The position numbers were made by a program, and so were the translations under genes. This document shows positions 20,145 through 31,344 of a stretch of 64,000 bases of DNA, one piece after another. The stretch spans positions 13,982,678 through 14,046,677 of the forward strand of contig OW203721.1 of the NCBI GenBank assembly GCA_934045075.1, given 5' to 3'. Source of the stretch: Yponomeuta sedellus. Its lineage: Eukaryota > Arthropoda > Insecta > Lepidoptera > Yponomeutidae. The notes below the pieces were generated by a model. The model ran no database searches. It saw only the letters and a list, made by a program, of their open reading frames with translations, and had not been told where the DNA came from. Each line of letters begins with the position of its first letter. The stretch's first letter is position 1.

Positions 20145-20335
20145 AAATGCACTAACCCGTGCTTAGGACAATTTTAAAAACCTATTTAGAGGTTAAAAAT
20201 TCCACCCATGCCGGAACCCGCGACCTCTGGCTATCCGTGCCAGCGCTCTTCCAACTGTGCTAAAGGGCGACTCACCGGCATTAGTGAAATTTCGAACCTC
20301 TTTACAATACTCTCTATATTACTTACAGGCAATAA
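20145..20335 (-). mobile_element. tRNA-derived SINE (family C), degraded
   Basis: Minus-strand copy. AATGCACTAACCCGTGCT, 'ACCTATTTAGAGGTTAAAAA' and CGACCTCTGGCTATCCGT correspond to the family C body and tRNA-like head, and the head flank 'CGAACCTCTTTACAATACTC' follows. Several bases of the B box are lost. Confidence 0.85.
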
Positions 20336-20371
20336 GTTAAATTATTTACATCCCTATAACCCGAGTTCCAG

Positions 20372-20466
20372 CTCTAAACTGAGTTAGGGCCAGTTTCTGA
20401 ATTGAGAATTTCTCATTTACTTAGCGAAATTCTCAATCCAGAAACTGGCCCTAACTCAGTTTAGAG
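20372..20466. mobile_element. 95-bp foldback MITE
   Basis: 41-bp arms (one mismatch) start CTCTAAACTGAGTTAGGGCC and enclose a 13-base loop. The very high arm identity suggests a recent copy. Confidence 0.8.
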
Positions 20467-20689
20467 TTAACTGTAGTGCAGTCTCTTCGAACTTCTCAGA
20501 AAAAAGCGTGACAGAACGTTGCTTAAGTATTTACTTAGTGAAATTATCACTTTAAAATCCTGCCATTAGAGTCAGAAATCAATAATCGTGTAATACAAAA
20601 CTTTTTTTTCGATTTGCAACTGTCTGTCGTCCTTTTGCACTCAATAGTCATGTTTAGAGCAGTAGGGTCTAACTGAATTACATACTTCT

Positions 20690-21275
20690 TAGGGTTAATA
20701 CCTCAAAATGAAAAATGGAACCCTTTTAGGATCACTATTTTATCCGTCAGTCAAAGGAAAAACGGAACGCTTTTTTACGCGTGCAATAAAGTATAATTAT
20801 AGTAATAATAATAACCCTTTTAAGATCACATTGTTGTCCGTCTATCCGTCTATCAAGACCTTTTATCTCCGAAACATATCGAGTTATCGAGTTGAAATTA
20901 AAAAAAACCGTATACTCAGGTCTACAGTGCCTTGAAGTAGAGAAAACATCAAACTTATTATGAGTTAATGCACATCAAAGATACGGCCTTTAACACCGTA
21001 AAGAAAGGTATCTTTCGACACTCAAGAGATTCAAAATTCAAAGGGATCTTTCTGTTGACCTAGAAATAGGCAAGTAATATCGGCATATACTACAAAATGC
21101 AAGGAAACCCTGAAAACTATACATTTGTAATTTAAAAAAAAGTTTCTTTGATGTTTGGAAAGTGAAGCTCGGAAAAGTCTACGAGACTTGGTTCCTAAAT
21201 TATTTATAATATGTAAGTACCTACATATAGTACGGAACCCTCGGTACGCGAGTCCGACTCGCACTTGGCCCATTT
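20690..21275 (+). repeat. Common lepidopteran repeat ending 'GTCCGACTCGCACTTGGCC'
   Basis: Blocks in order: AAAATGGAACCCTTTTAGGA, 'GTCCGTCTATCCGTCTATC', 'TATCTCCGAAACATATCGAG', TAGTACGGAACCCTCGGTAC and GAGTCCGACTCGCACTTGGC. It is a widespread moth and butterfly repeat of uncertain class. The terminal part also occurs at 484-540. Confidence 0.7.
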
Positions 21276-22113
21276 TTATTGTTTTCAAAACTTAGATTGG
21301 CAAGTTAAGTTTGACCGAGTCAGTCTAATAGCACTCCATGTGAATTAATTCCATAATATTGACAATGAAAAATTAACAAATATGAGGGACAAACACAGAA
21401 ACAAGTGATAATATCAACTATCCACAGCAACAAAACCCACAAATAAACATGTTCTTTCACAAGTGTGGACGCAAACAAAAATCCTTTAAACATTGTTTAC
21501 TTCAGAAATAATCGCCAATTTCAAACAAAACAATACGCTCCAACAAAAAAAAAAACTGGCGATGCATTTTATTATTGCAATGCTGAAATTTTATAACATA
21601 TTTGCTCGTAAAGTGGTTGTAATTACACCAACCAACCAACGTACTTGTGCGATAATGTAATGTAAAAGGCACGTGTTTTTTTTTTAATAAAATTTTAAGA
21701 TACTCCGTCTTAAAATGAACGATACTTTTAAAAATCTTAGCAAAGAGGTTTTATGTCAAGAAAGTGGTCATTATTTTATGGATAAAATTAACTTTGGGAA
21801 ATAAAATATAACAAATAAACATTTAATTCTTTAATTTAATTAATTTTGACAATAAATTACAACAAAAATCTGTAACAAAAACACAAAAATATTAATTTAC
21901 TTTATTAGTAATACTGGCTGTTTTTGTACCTTTGCCTAAAAAAAAAAGTTAATGCGCGCGCATCGCTTATTTGTGGACAAGTAAAAATAAATCCGCGCGC
22001 TTTTTCTTTCCGATGTATTGTTTTTATTTGAAAATGTCGTCAAGTAGTGATGATAACAAAGTCAGTTTTATTAATTTCCTTGTAAATATGTTATAAAACG
22101 TCGTATGACATAC
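21276..22113. other. AT-rich, no clear gene
   Basis: A GCGCGCGC patch occurs at 21955 and CCGCGCGC near 21992. ATG 22034 starts only MSSSSDDNK and about a dozen further codons. The start looks protein-like but cannot be extended. Confidence 0.35.
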
Positions 22114-22210
22114 GTGCGCTTTGAAAATTACAGCCTCTGCTTCCTTATAGCCCTCGCCGATGGCTCGGGCTAGTAATATCGCCTCGGCTGTAATTTTCAA
22201 CTTACCGCAC
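22114..22210. repeat. Foldback element with GC-rich loop
   Basis: GTGCGCTTTGAAAATTACAG and CTGTAATTTTCAACTTACCG form the arms. The loop 'CCCTCGCCGATGGCTCGGGC' is GC-rich. The architecture matches 22729-22840, 28281-28400 and 51535-51629. Confidence 0.65.
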
Positions 22211-22728
22211 TTATATCATAATGTACTATTACATAATCTCTTGCTCTGTAAGTAGTCACTTACTTCCCTGAATGCCGGGGTGTATGGATATCATAACAGC
22301 TTAGGTTTCAAAACATACCATGTAATGTTAACATTACAGCATAGGTTTTGGAATTTGAAAAAAGAACTGTCATACTCATACTGCAAGAAGAATATTTTTT
22401 AAAAGTTAATATTTTTTTCTCGGTATCGATTATTTACTCGAATCGGAATCGAGACAATTTATATTAGAATTTATGAAGATTTTATTTTAAATATCGAACT
22501 ATTTGTTTTGCAGTCACATCGTATGTTAATTGAAATCGATTTAAAAATCTAACTGACCAGTACGATTTGACGCGCTTGCGTGCCATAAAATCGTGAAGAG
22601 TAAAAAAGTCAGTCGACTAGCTAGGCGCGAAAGTAATTTTTTTTCGTGTTTCGTGTCAAGTCAAAAAAAAAAGTCAACCTGCTTTCTTGTTTTTTTACTT
22701 ACCTCACAATCGATATGTAAAGCAGAGT
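22211..22728. other. AT-rich, no recognised gene
   Basis: No open frame of note. Short imperfect inverted words occur only. Confidence 0.4.
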
Positions 22729-22850
22729 GTTTACCTCGGGTGTAAGCATCAATTGCATACTCGGGCTAATTAGCGCCCTCGCTGCGCTCGGGCGCCAATA
22801 ACCTCATATGCAATTGATGTCATTCAGCCCTTGGTTAACAATCTACTATT
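22729..22850. repeat. Foldback element with GC-rich loop
   Basis: Arms contain CATCAATTGCAT and ATGCAATTGATG, with the loop 'GCCCTCGCTGCGCTCGGGCG'. The right flank AACAATCTACTATT is shared with the element at 51535-51640, so both belong to one family. Confidence 0.65.
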
Positions 22851-23152
22851 GGAACCCTGTAAAGTAGATCGCGCCCGGAGTGATAAACCCGATCGCACCT
22901 TTCTCGCCTACTCTTTCGACAGTAAAAAGAGAGGAAAAAACGAAGCCGGGACAGCGCATCCCACCTCGTGTTCTCCTCGCCCACTTCTGAGCGTAGCGAA
23001 GGTGAGTGGGACAGAGTATCATTATTGGAGATCGGATAATCGGATGCATATTTACCTAAAGTAAATTTTTGGCTAAGCCGCTTTCAAGCCAAAATAAATT
23101 GACTCCTTAATGTCGTCCGTCCCTCAGTTTGACCGTTATTCCGTAAGGTTAT
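22851..23152. other. Moderately GC-rich stretch, unassigned
   Basis: Frames on both strands (22831-23064) are open because of composition. GAGATCGGATAATCGGATGC near 23030 resembles the MITE end at 23157. No gene is supported. Confidence 0.35.
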
Positions 23153-23534
23153 AATTAGAGATCGGATGATCGGATGCGTATTTACCTAAAGTTGATTTTT
23201 ACTACAATACTACAAGAGGAGGCTTCTTATAAAATATTTTTTTTAAATGAATCCCGGGATTCCGGGAATTTTGTGAATGCGAATCTAGTCGATGTCATGG
23301 TGGGAAAAACGATGTCTTTAGCAAGTTGCATTTTTTTAAGACACGTCTCCGGGATTACTTATGTAATCCCGGAGACGTGTCTGTTTATTTACTTACCATA
23401 TTAGCTCTTTAAAATAAGTAAATATAAGATACACCCGATTTGATTCTATAATAAAAAGCAACATTTTTCGATCCCAGAATCCCGGGATTTTTCGATACGA
23501 AAGTTCGATAAGAAATGATTATCGGATCTCTAAT
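23153..23534. mobile_element. MITE-like element with an internal perfect hairpin
   Basis: The ends ATTAGAGATCGGATGATC and GATTATCGGATCTCTAAT are inverted with a few mismatches. Inside, AGACACGTCTCCGGGATTAC is exactly inverted at 23363-23382, forming 20-bp arms with a 4-base spacer. It has no coding capacity. Confidence 0.55.
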
Positions 23535-24168
23535 CATTATATGAAGCGGCTTCTAAGGCCGTGTTAAGCTGCGGCTTGCGGCTTGTATCCAAAAAAAATT
23601 ATAAAGAAATAGGGGCGATTGACATTATGGTGGTCTGATGTCTAAAACAGAAGGCGGTGGGAATCGGCTTATACTGACCCTTTGCCACTGTAGGTAATCT
23701 CACAGCTTTTCTAAGCTTTGCTAGACCTTTGACCCAACTACTTATAGGCTGAGGCTGAGTGCGAAAATCTCAAGTCTAGTTCTTTAGAGTTAGTTAGTTA
23801 ACTGGACTAATAAGTTTTGATTCATCGACTAAAAAAGGTGTTCTTTTTCAGGAGTTTGAAGAGGTCGAGAGTATCTTCAAATGGATTACGGTTGCTTCTG
23901 AATCTTTGCGATCCTTGAAGAGAAAAAGCATTTTTATTCTGTCATCAAGCATGCATCATGGTAAACCATTTTTATATTAAAACTATTTAATCGAACTAAT
24001 AGATTAGAAAACTAGGAACCCATTTACTCGTATTAGCTGATAGAATTGCAAACTTTGGTGAAAGAAAAATTAAGTTGAATTTCTAGTTTGTCACTCATTC
24101 TGTCTCTTATTTTATTTTAAAGAACGTACACACGGCTTTCAAATGGTGTTTTACATTTATTATAAACG
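23535..24168. other. No recognised gene
   Basis: The TTTTTCAG near 23845, followed by GAGTTTGAAGAGGTCGAGAG, looks like an acceptor and an open run of roughly 30 codons. I could not find a donor or a family, so it is unsupported. Confidence 0.3.
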
Positions 24169-24240
24169 TAGTTACACACCTACGGCATAAGCTACTACTG
24201 GCTAATCCCAGTGGTAGGTTATGTGGTAGGTGTGTAACTA
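24169..24240. repeat. Foldback element
   Basis: TAGTTACACACCTACGGCAT is inverted (with mismatches) as GGTAGGTGTGTAACTA at the right end. The arms are about 32 bp. TTTATATAGTA is repeated just downstream. Confidence 0.65.
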
Positions 24241-24685
24241 GTTTATATAGTACGAGTTTATATAGTATCTATCCTATTCAGGCCTCCATTTCCCACGACG
24301 CGACGTCGTAGGGTGCAACGAGCGCGCATTGAAGCGGCAAGCTATAGTGCCAATAATTTTGAGTGTCCTGGCAGTCCCAATACAATTGTAGCAAACAGGG
24401 AGTGGAAAAGCAATATGAGATATTGCTACCGTTGGCAAAATATATATCGAATCTTTGGTCGTATAAAGAAAACAAACGATTCGTAGAATGTTGGGTCGAT
24501 GGGGTAACCACGCTCGAATACTCTTAATCCGTTATCTGCGAAATAGTATTCACACGTTTATCTTATTCATCGAATCAAGTGCAAGCAAATTTACACAGTA
24601 TCTTTACTTCATATTTAGTTATAGTTTTCTTGGGAACACTTTCGATTTTATTTTCTTATTTTTATTACTTTTATTCTATTTTTAA
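24241..24685. other. No recognised gene
   Basis: The 77-codon minus frame at 24278-24511 has no recognised motif. Nothing else seen. Confidence 0.35.
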
Positions 24686-25080
24686 CAGACTTCAAAAAAG
24701 GAGGAGGTTATCAATTCGACGCTTAGTATATTACTTTTTTTTGACTATGTTTTCGCATATCTTCGTCAAATCTAAACCGATTTCGATATTTTTTTTTTGT
24801 TTGATTAGGTATAGCGTCCCATTTGTCCCATTTTAATTTGGTGAAGATCTGATGTAGACTTTCAGAGCTGGATAACTGAACACTTAAATGGACAGCAGCA
24901 AATAAGGCCTAATGAGCCCTATCCATTAGTAATATCCATATGTTTCATGAGATATAGCGTAAAATTGGTCCCAGGGTAATATGGTGAGGTTCTGATGAAG
25001 ACTTTTTAGGATGGAAATTGAGAAATTCAAATTTTAAAGCAAAAAATTAAGTTAAGTTTTGATGTTACAAACACTTTGTT
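24686..25080 (+). repeat. Common lepidopteran repeat 'GGAGGAGGTTATCAATTCGA'
   Basis: AACAGACTTCAAAAAAGGAG followed by GAGGTTATCAATTCGACG, a TTTTT run and CTAAACCGATTTCGATATTT is a recurrent moth and butterfly repeat. Copy-number class is unassigned. Frames here come from poly-T. Confidence 0.6.
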
Positions 25081-25137
25081 CATCAAATACTTTAATTAAG
25101 TAACTCTTTCTCTGGTGTCTGGTGGACATTGATCATC

Positions 25138-25680
25138 AGCTCGAATGTCGGTCTTGAGAGATTCTAAACTTCTATTCTAGATAGAAATATGCCGTTTTCA
25201 CTAAGGTATTTACTTTCACTGTCACTTTCTACAGCCGAAGATTCGGAGGTCTGATGATGGCCAGCTCAGGGACACCCAGATCTAGGGCACCGTTGCACCT
25301 AGAAACCCGGAATTAAAGTTGGAATGTATAGTTTCATTATCACTTCCTACACTAGGAATATTAAGAGTCAGATGCCCAAGATAATAAGCTCAAATGTCGG
25401 TCTTGAGAGGTTCTAAGCTTCTATTCTAGATAGAAATATGACGTTTTTACTTAAATATTTAATTTCTCTGTCACTTTTTACAGCCAAACGTTTGGAAGTC
25501 TGATGATGACCAGCTCAAGAACATCCGGATCTAGGACACCGTTGCACCTAGAAACCAGAAATTGAAATTGGAATATTAAGAGTCAGATGCCCAAGATCAT
25601 CAGCTCGAATGTCGTTCTCTAGAGGTTTTAAGCTCCTATTCTAGATATGCCGTTTTCACTAAAGTATTTAACTATACTAT
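25138..25680. repeat. Tandem repeat, about 2.3 units of 215-250 bp
   Basis: AGCTCGAATGTCGGTCTTGA and its variants start at 25138, 25387 and 25602. Each unit has TTCTATTCTAGATA, GTCTGATGATG..CCAGCTCA, CACCGTTGCACCTAGAAAC and 'TTAAGAGTCAGATGCCCAAG'. The units diverge, so the array is old. No gene. Confidence 0.8.
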
Positions 25681-25684
25681 TTTT

Positions 25685-26030
25685 AATGCCCTAACCCGTG
25701 CTAAGGACAATTAAAAAAACCTATTTAGAGGCTTAAATTCCACCCATGCCGGGACTTGAACCCGCGACCTCTGGCTAACTGTGCTAGCGCTCTCCCAACT
25801 TAGCTAATGGGCGACTACCGACATCAATGAAAATTTCGAACCTCTTTAGAATACTCTCAGTATTAGGTACAGGCAGCGAAATCTGGCTGAAGTAATTTGC
25901 AACACTTGCAGCCGCGAGTATCGAACCCACGACCTCTGGCTAACCGTGCCAGCGCTCTCCCAACTGAGCTGTACGTAATATAGAGAGTATTGTAAAGAGG
26001 TTCGATATTTCACTGATGTTAGCAGTAGTC
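25685..26030. mobile_element. Rearranged family C SINE composite
   Basis: A minus-strand unit (CCTAACCCGTGCT, 'ACCTATTTAGAGGCTTAAAT', 'GACCTCTGGCTAACTGTGCT') is followed by a second minus-strand tRNA-like head at 25915-25968. A plus-oriented flank, 'GTACGTAATATAGAGAGTAT' then 'TGTAAAGAGGTTCGATATTT', follows. It is a third example of inverted family C units joined together, more decayed than those at 16.5 and 60.5 kb. Confidence 0.75.
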
Positions 26031-26044
26031 CCGGGTATATTTTT

Positions 26045-26172
26045 AATTCGTATATTTCTAGGTATTATTGTAGAAGTATATCTTAGAGTCGGTGCCAAGT
26101 TCCAGACCATCACATACATTTTGGGCACCGAGTCCAAGATATACTTCTACAATACCTAGAAATATACGAATT
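26045..26172. mobile_element. Foldback element, about 50-bp arms
   Basis: AATTCGTATATTTCTAGGTA is inverted as TACCTAGAAATATACGAATT at the right end. The arms continue through GTAGAAGTATATCTT and GAGTCGGTGCC with few mismatches. No coding capacity. Confidence 0.75.
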
Positions 26173-26394
26173 TCGAATTTATAGATCACATTCGTTTAAA
26201 TTATTTCTGCGTTTTTAGTGCCTCGGAGTGCAGAAGTCGGTTTTTATCTTTTATTTATAATTTTCAAATATAGAGTCTAAAACAATACAATAACTAAAAC
26301 TTCGGCAGTATTATAATACGTCCCCAAGCAAAACAACGTTAGCGCATTCGGTGTTTTTATTCTATTGTCGCCTCAAGTTTTCACGCGAAAAAAT

Positions 26395-26486
26395 AAGGCC
26401 ATGCCATGTGTACTATATTTTTATATTATTTCTGTTGTTGTAATTTTTGTGTATAATAAAGAATATTCTATCTATCTATCTATTTG
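26395..26486 (+). mobile_element. LINE 3' tail with (TATC)n
   Basis: TGTATAATAAAGAATATTCT is followed by (ATCT)n. This matches the tail design of the LINE 3' ends at 3428 and 47822, in plus orientation. Confidence 0.65.
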
Positions 26487-27027
26487 AATCTTTAGGCGTC
26501 AATGTGAAAACATGAGCCAAGACAGTGGTTTTGTAAAGACATTGAACACGTAATCTAAAGCAATTAGCACTCAGGGTTTACTTCTACATCAATTCTATAT
26601 TACACCAGCTAAGCACATCCCGCTTCCTTTGGGCTCTGTCGCAGTCGGATAGAAATATGTTATAAAATAAATAATACAACCTACATATTTTTTAGGCAGG
26701 CTGACTGTACTGTATAAAATATCGCATCAATACCCAATGCTCCATAACCCTTTAATTTCGGTTCGGAGTGCTAACTAGGGCCACCGATGGAATAAATATC
26801 ATGACTTGTATTTTAATCCGTTTTTATTTAAAAGTGAACATGAGAAATCTTAACAACTTTGGCAAATATTTTTAGAACCTATGATCAACAATCTAGGACT
26901 TTAATAGATTTCCGCCAAAAACAGCCGTTTTAAGCTGATATTGAATGCTACATTCTAGGCTATATGCTCTAAAAATGGTTAACACAGATATTAAGATTTT
27001 TAATGTTTACTTTTTGAAAATAAAAGT
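26487..27027. other. Unassigned, weakly repeated
   Basis: 26810-27020 resembles 6180-6400. Otherwise nothing recognisable. Confidence 0.35.
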
Positions 27028-27391
27028 CGTTATCAACCCTTGTATGTCCCCACTGCTGGGGCACGGGTCTCTTCCTGCATCGCAGGAAGGTTAGGCCATA
27101 CTCCTCCACGGGGGGCAAGTCCAGGTTGGTGGAGGATTGTAAGACAGTGGCGGGCCTTACTGTCAGAAGTTATCAAGCAGCACATTAGGCCTCTGACATA
27201 GCTTAACCACTGCCATTATATGACAGCCGGCACCAACGGCTTAACGTGCCTTGCGAAGCACGGAAGCGCTCGGAAAAATGCCACTAGCGGTAGTCACGGG
27301 ACGCTCACCCATCCTGTACCTCACAGCACCTGTTGTTGCTTAACCAAGTGATTGATTTCAATCACTCGGTTCGCCTAGGCCTCGAGCGCTT
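27028..27391 (-). mobile_element. RTE-tailed SINE (family B), near complete
   Basis: Minus-strand copy from GAGCGCTCGAGG head side (27391) to the GTTGATAACG end (27028). All family blocks are present. AAATAAAAGT before it and AAAAAAAAGT after it could be an imperfect target duplication. Confidence 0.88.
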
Positions 27392-28280
27392 AAAAAAAAG
27401 TATTATGAAACAAATCATAACTTGTTTCCAAACTAATCGTACGTTTATTAAATTGGTGGCGCTAGTTACCACCCTAAGCGCCAAATGGCATTCAGATGTA
27501 GTCATGTAGTCTTTACTTACATACATTTGAGCTGCGAAAATTAAAAATTGTTTAGCAGAAAATTCCAAAATAGTATCAGTAAAAAATTACAAATCGATCA
27601 ACCAAAAATTATTAGTAGAAATTCCAAATGGATCAGCGGAAAATTCCAAATTAAAAATACCAAAATTCTCTTGAATGATCTCTTAAAAAATCTCTTGAAT
27701 GACAAAGCGTACGCAAAGCGTACCTACTTAAGTTACCGATGCACTTCCACCACTCCACTTCTAGATACTCTTTTCGATGAATTTACATTTACTGAACGTA
27801 GTAAAGAAATAATATTTTTTAATACAGTTGCTCAAAAAGTGGCGTATTGCAGGGACGTATAGCGTGCGGGATGTGGGCTATTAGGCTATTACACACTCGT
27901 GCTTTTTTTTACCTTTCTGCGTTCCTCGGACTCGTGCGTTCTCTTTCCCAACTGTCAAAATAATGTCTATTAAAAAGAAAAACCAACCATGAAGTTTTTA
28001 CTAAAAAAATTCATAGCAGTTTTTATGAGCTACTAATTTGTTTCAATATCAGATTTAATGATTTGATTGAATGAGTTAAGTTAGATTTCATTTTCATTTC
28101 ATATCAATAAAAAAATTCTACTGAAGACTTGGCTGTATGGGCATAGTTCCTTTTGCCTACTAAAATGGGTGAAGAAAAAAATCTCTGCTTATATTTTTTT
28201 ACGGTTGGCGCCATTTTCCAAATAATTTTGCTTTATTAAATTGCTTATTTTTTTCGCAACAGTATTAAAAATAGTCGTTC
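27392..28280. other. AT-rich, no recognised gene
   Basis: The 104-codon frame at 27548-27862 has low complexity (K, N, S rich) near its start. The internal repeat 'CTCTTGAATGA..TCTTAAAAAATCTCTTGAATGA' is a local duplication. No family recognised. Confidence 0.35.
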
Positions 28281-28400
28281 AGTACACGTGCGGAACCTTC
28301 ATTGCAACTTGTTCCGACTGTCAGCCTTCGGCTGCGTGCACCTCGGCTCGGGTAGACATTTATCGAAACTCTTTGCAATGACAGCCTTTCCGCACTTGTA
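28281..28400. repeat. Foldback element with GC-rich loop
   Basis: GTACACGTGCGGAACCTTCA and TTTCCGCACTTGTA form the outer arms, and CATTGCAA and TTGCAATG the inner ones. The loop 'GCCTTCGGCTGCGTGCACCT' then CGGCTCGGG is GC-rich. Confidence 0.65.
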
Positions 28401-28905
28401 ATGAAATATTCTATTCCTTCCGTCTCGCGACCGGCGCTGTCTTTCTAAGAATATTGCGGCAAATCGCATATCGTTGACTTATTAAATCAAGCTCTAGTAT
28501 CGTAAAGAGGGAAACTTTTACTTTACACTCTGCTAGAGTTGCGGTGCATCACTTTTGAAACTTTCTCGCTTACAGCTTGCCCGCGACGATTTAAGCTGGC
28601 CCCGCCCGCCTGGGCTTTTCTTAATTTTTGTCGACCGCCAAAAACCATTTCTTTTATGAGCGATTACTTTGGGTTTATCCGAGGTTATCCACCACAATCT
28701 TGGTTAATGTTACTATCTGCATTAAAAAGTTTCTTTGAGACCTAAGTAAAAATATAGCAAAATCATAAGAAGCTCCGTAGATATATTGTTTATTCCTTAG
28801 TTGATTGATTACCAATCACTTTAATACTAGTGAAGTAGATAAAACTGCCCCTGTCTCTAAAATAGAAATCCTCTCTCTAGTAAATAATCCAATAAAAAAG
28901 TTTTA
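28401..28905. other. Unassigned
   Basis: A 68-codon frame at 28539-28745 has several C and P residues but no recognised motif. I see no splice support. Confidence 0.3.
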
Positions 28906-29295
28906 GTAACTTGTATACCTCCTAACCTTCCTACGATACAGGAAGAGACCCGGGCGGCAGCAGTGGGGACATACAAGGGCTGATATCGAAGCTGTACACA
29001 ATAACTTGCTGTTTAACTGAGTTTATTCTCAGTGCATTCTCAGTTATTCTCAGTTCTTGCTGTTTAACTGATCGGCCTGTCGGGCCACGCGCGGTGGTTC
29101 CGTACGTCTCTATGGGTATGGCTCCTCGAGGAGCAGTAAGTTGTACACCTACTAACCTTCCTACGGTACAGGAAGAGACCCGGGCGGTGGGGACATTGAA
29201 GGGTTGATATTAAAGTTGTATACAATAACTTGCGATTTAAAATCGGCCATTTCCCTGTCGGGCCCAGTGCAGTGGTTCCGTACGTTTTGGGCTGT
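28906..29295 (+). repeat. Two family B tails in a local direct duplication
   Basis: CTAACCTTCCTACGATACAG and CTAACCTTCCTACGGTACAG start near 28921 and 29149. Each leads to GGAAGAGACCCGGGCGG, a GGGGACAT..AAGGG tail and then an ACAATAACTTGC, TCGGCC, TGTCGGGCC and GTGGTTCCGTACGT block. The duplicated unit is about 225 bp, so a segment containing an RTE-type tail was duplicated in place. The minus-strand 128-codon frame here is a by-product. Confidence 0.7.
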
Positions 29296-29630
29296 GATCT
29301 AGTTTTGGCCCACTCCGTCTCCAGATAAAGGCGTAAGTTTGTGTGTTGGTACCTAAATTTTAACAGTAACAATGAAGTGAATGGTAATGAAATCGATTTT
29401 GGGACGGAAAGTGCATAGTTACATTTTCGGCGAATCATTTTAGAGCACATGCAAAAATGGTGGCAGTCACTTAAAAATATTTATGGTCAACTCCTGACAA
29501 TTCGCTGAAAAAATTGTAGCAGCCTAGCCATTTGTTTAACACTTAAAGTGAGCAAACTACATTTATTTCCGCTAAACAAACTTTAATTTTTTTACACAAT
29601 ACTAATGATAAGCGTTTTTCTTTGTGCAAA
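29296..29630. other. No recognised gene
   Basis: AT-rich sequence with nothing recognisable. Confidence 0.4.
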
Positions 29631-29780
29631 ATCATCATCATCATCATCAACCCATTACGTCCCCACGGAGGGGCATGGGTCTCTTCCCTGGGAAAGGTAT
29701 AGGCCATATTTTACCATGGGGCCTAGTCCGGATTGGTGGAGACTTGCAAAACTAGTGATTGGTGGAGACGCAAGCAAAAC
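29631..29780 (-). mobile_element. RTE/SINE 3' end with (GAT)n tail
   Basis: (ATC)n at 29632 followed by 'CCACGGAGGGGCATGGGTCT' and 'GGCCATATTTTACCATGGGG' is the minus-strand end of the same tail family. Here it still carries the trinucleotide tail typical of RTE-clade elements. Confidence 0.75.
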
Positions 29781-29871
29781 CGATCGGCGCTGATTTTCAG
29801 CCATGAAAACAAAAAATATGTCGAGAAATACTACAATTAAGCACAAGCACGCCATTGTAAACTTAACATTT

Positions 29872-29935
29872 TAAATGTCTATTTAGAGGCTAAAAATTTC
29901 ACCCATGCCGGGACTCAAACCCTGATTGTACTCTT
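29872..29935 (-). mobile_element. Family C SINE fragment
   Basis: TCTATTTAGAGGCTAAAAAT and 'TTCACCCATGCCGGGACTCA' match the family C tRNA-like 3' half and body start. It is truncated before the anticodon arm. Confidence 0.8.
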
Positions 29936-31090
29936 TGGATGAGGTTTTAAGCCATTTTTTTTTTTTTAGTAGATACAATGAGTAGCATAGAACAGGTAAA
30001 ATGGAGCACAAATAGGATAGTACTCAAGAATCATCCAAAACCGTTACTTCGGAGAAACTAAACACATTATTTAACTACTTTCATTGAGGAATTCATTATT
30101 TTTAATATAGATTGACCGTGGCAAGTTTCAATACTACATGAGAAATAATATAAATTTAATTAAATATTGCATGAAAAGAAATAAAACTTTTCTTTAAACG
30201 CTAGATGGTTGTAGTTAATTTATCGAATCTGAAAATATGGTTTGGTACAAATACAATACAAAATACAAATCTTCATTTTCCTAAACTGTTTAATTTATCG
30301 GTATCTGGAGCCACCTTTTAAGCATGTATAATACCTGTACTAGGTGACACCGCACTTCCATAGCTTGAGAAAAACTTTCTCAAGCTAAACTTAATTTGAT
30401 ATTGTAGTCTGGTTTGGTAACACGTTGCTGCTTTTATAAATGGCGCTGGCGCTGTTTCTAATAATGTAAATCATATTCTTAAATATAATTTATTCTATGA
30501 CTACCAATTACCGAAGACTTGACAGTGAAAAAATTTACTATAAGAGCGAATTTCATATAATTCTGTCAATCTGGTAATCTACAGACAACAGAACAAAAGT
30601 TGCAAATCGTGAACTGTACTTGAAGTGTTTCAGAAATTGTGCATATAAAAAATAACCTTACTAGCCCCATGCCGGCGAACATAAATTCTTCAACGAAGGC
30701 CGCAGATCGACTGTTAGCGAAAATAAATAGAAAATATTTCACAAAATGCCATAACTAACTTTGGATTGCAAGCCAATTGTTTTCCAATTGTGAGTTTTGC
30801 CTGCTAGTACCTATACAAGTACCTAAAACGAACGCAATCAGCGACTGATTGTGCCGGCACCGTCAACGTAAGCCTTACTCTCTACCGGTTAACTTGCTTC
30901 GCTTTTCAGAGTATTTTTTAAAGGGATTATTATTGACTCTGCCTCTCGGACTTTGCAAAATGCATTGAAAATATACCGTCTGACACAGTTGTTCGTTGGG
31001 CCAAAATCTGGTTTATGTTTAAAATTTGAAGTAGGTAAGAGAAAATTTATTTTTCATTAGAAATGGCATTCCGGAAGAGAAAAATCATAT
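29936..31090. other. No recognised gene
   Basis: Contains a small perfect stem at 30362-30387 (TAGCTTGAGAAAA and TTTCTCAAGCTA). Otherwise AT-rich with no coding signal. Confidence 0.4.
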
Positions 31091-31097
31091 ATAAAAC

Positions 31098-31230
31098 GTA
31101 ATTACCTTATTTCCCGACGTTTCGGCAGCGTCACAGATGCCGTGGTCTCGGGTAGACTGAAGTGGCGAGTAGGTACAGTCAATTATGTTTGAGTATGAAC
31201 ATACATAATTATGAATGAGTATTGCGAATC
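31098..31230 (+). repeat. 'CCCGACGTTTCGG' repeat, second copy
   Basis: AATTACCTTATTTCCCGACG, GTTTCGGCAGCGTCACAG and TGCCGTGGTCTCGGGTAGAC match 14590-14650. GAGTATTGCGAATCATTAA follows in both copies. Confidence 0.75.
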
Positions 31231-31344
31231 ATTAAGCAATAAAACTTTAAACCTATTTAAAATTGTAAAACCCTTTCTTCTTACATTGCGAACGACTTTT
31301 ATTATGCACCGCTAGTCTCGGAAAAAATATTAACTGTTTCGTAA

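Noticed and set aside
19889..20146. 85-codon gene
   Set aside because: Composition is driven by AT-rich DNA, with no motif and an end overlapping a SINE.
25138..25680. CRISPR array
   Set aside because: Units are 215-250 bp, diverged and without alternating spacers; this is an ordinary tandem repeat in a eukaryotic genome.
29064..29450. 128-codon minus-strand gene
   Set aside because: It covers duplicated RTE-type tails and shows no domain.
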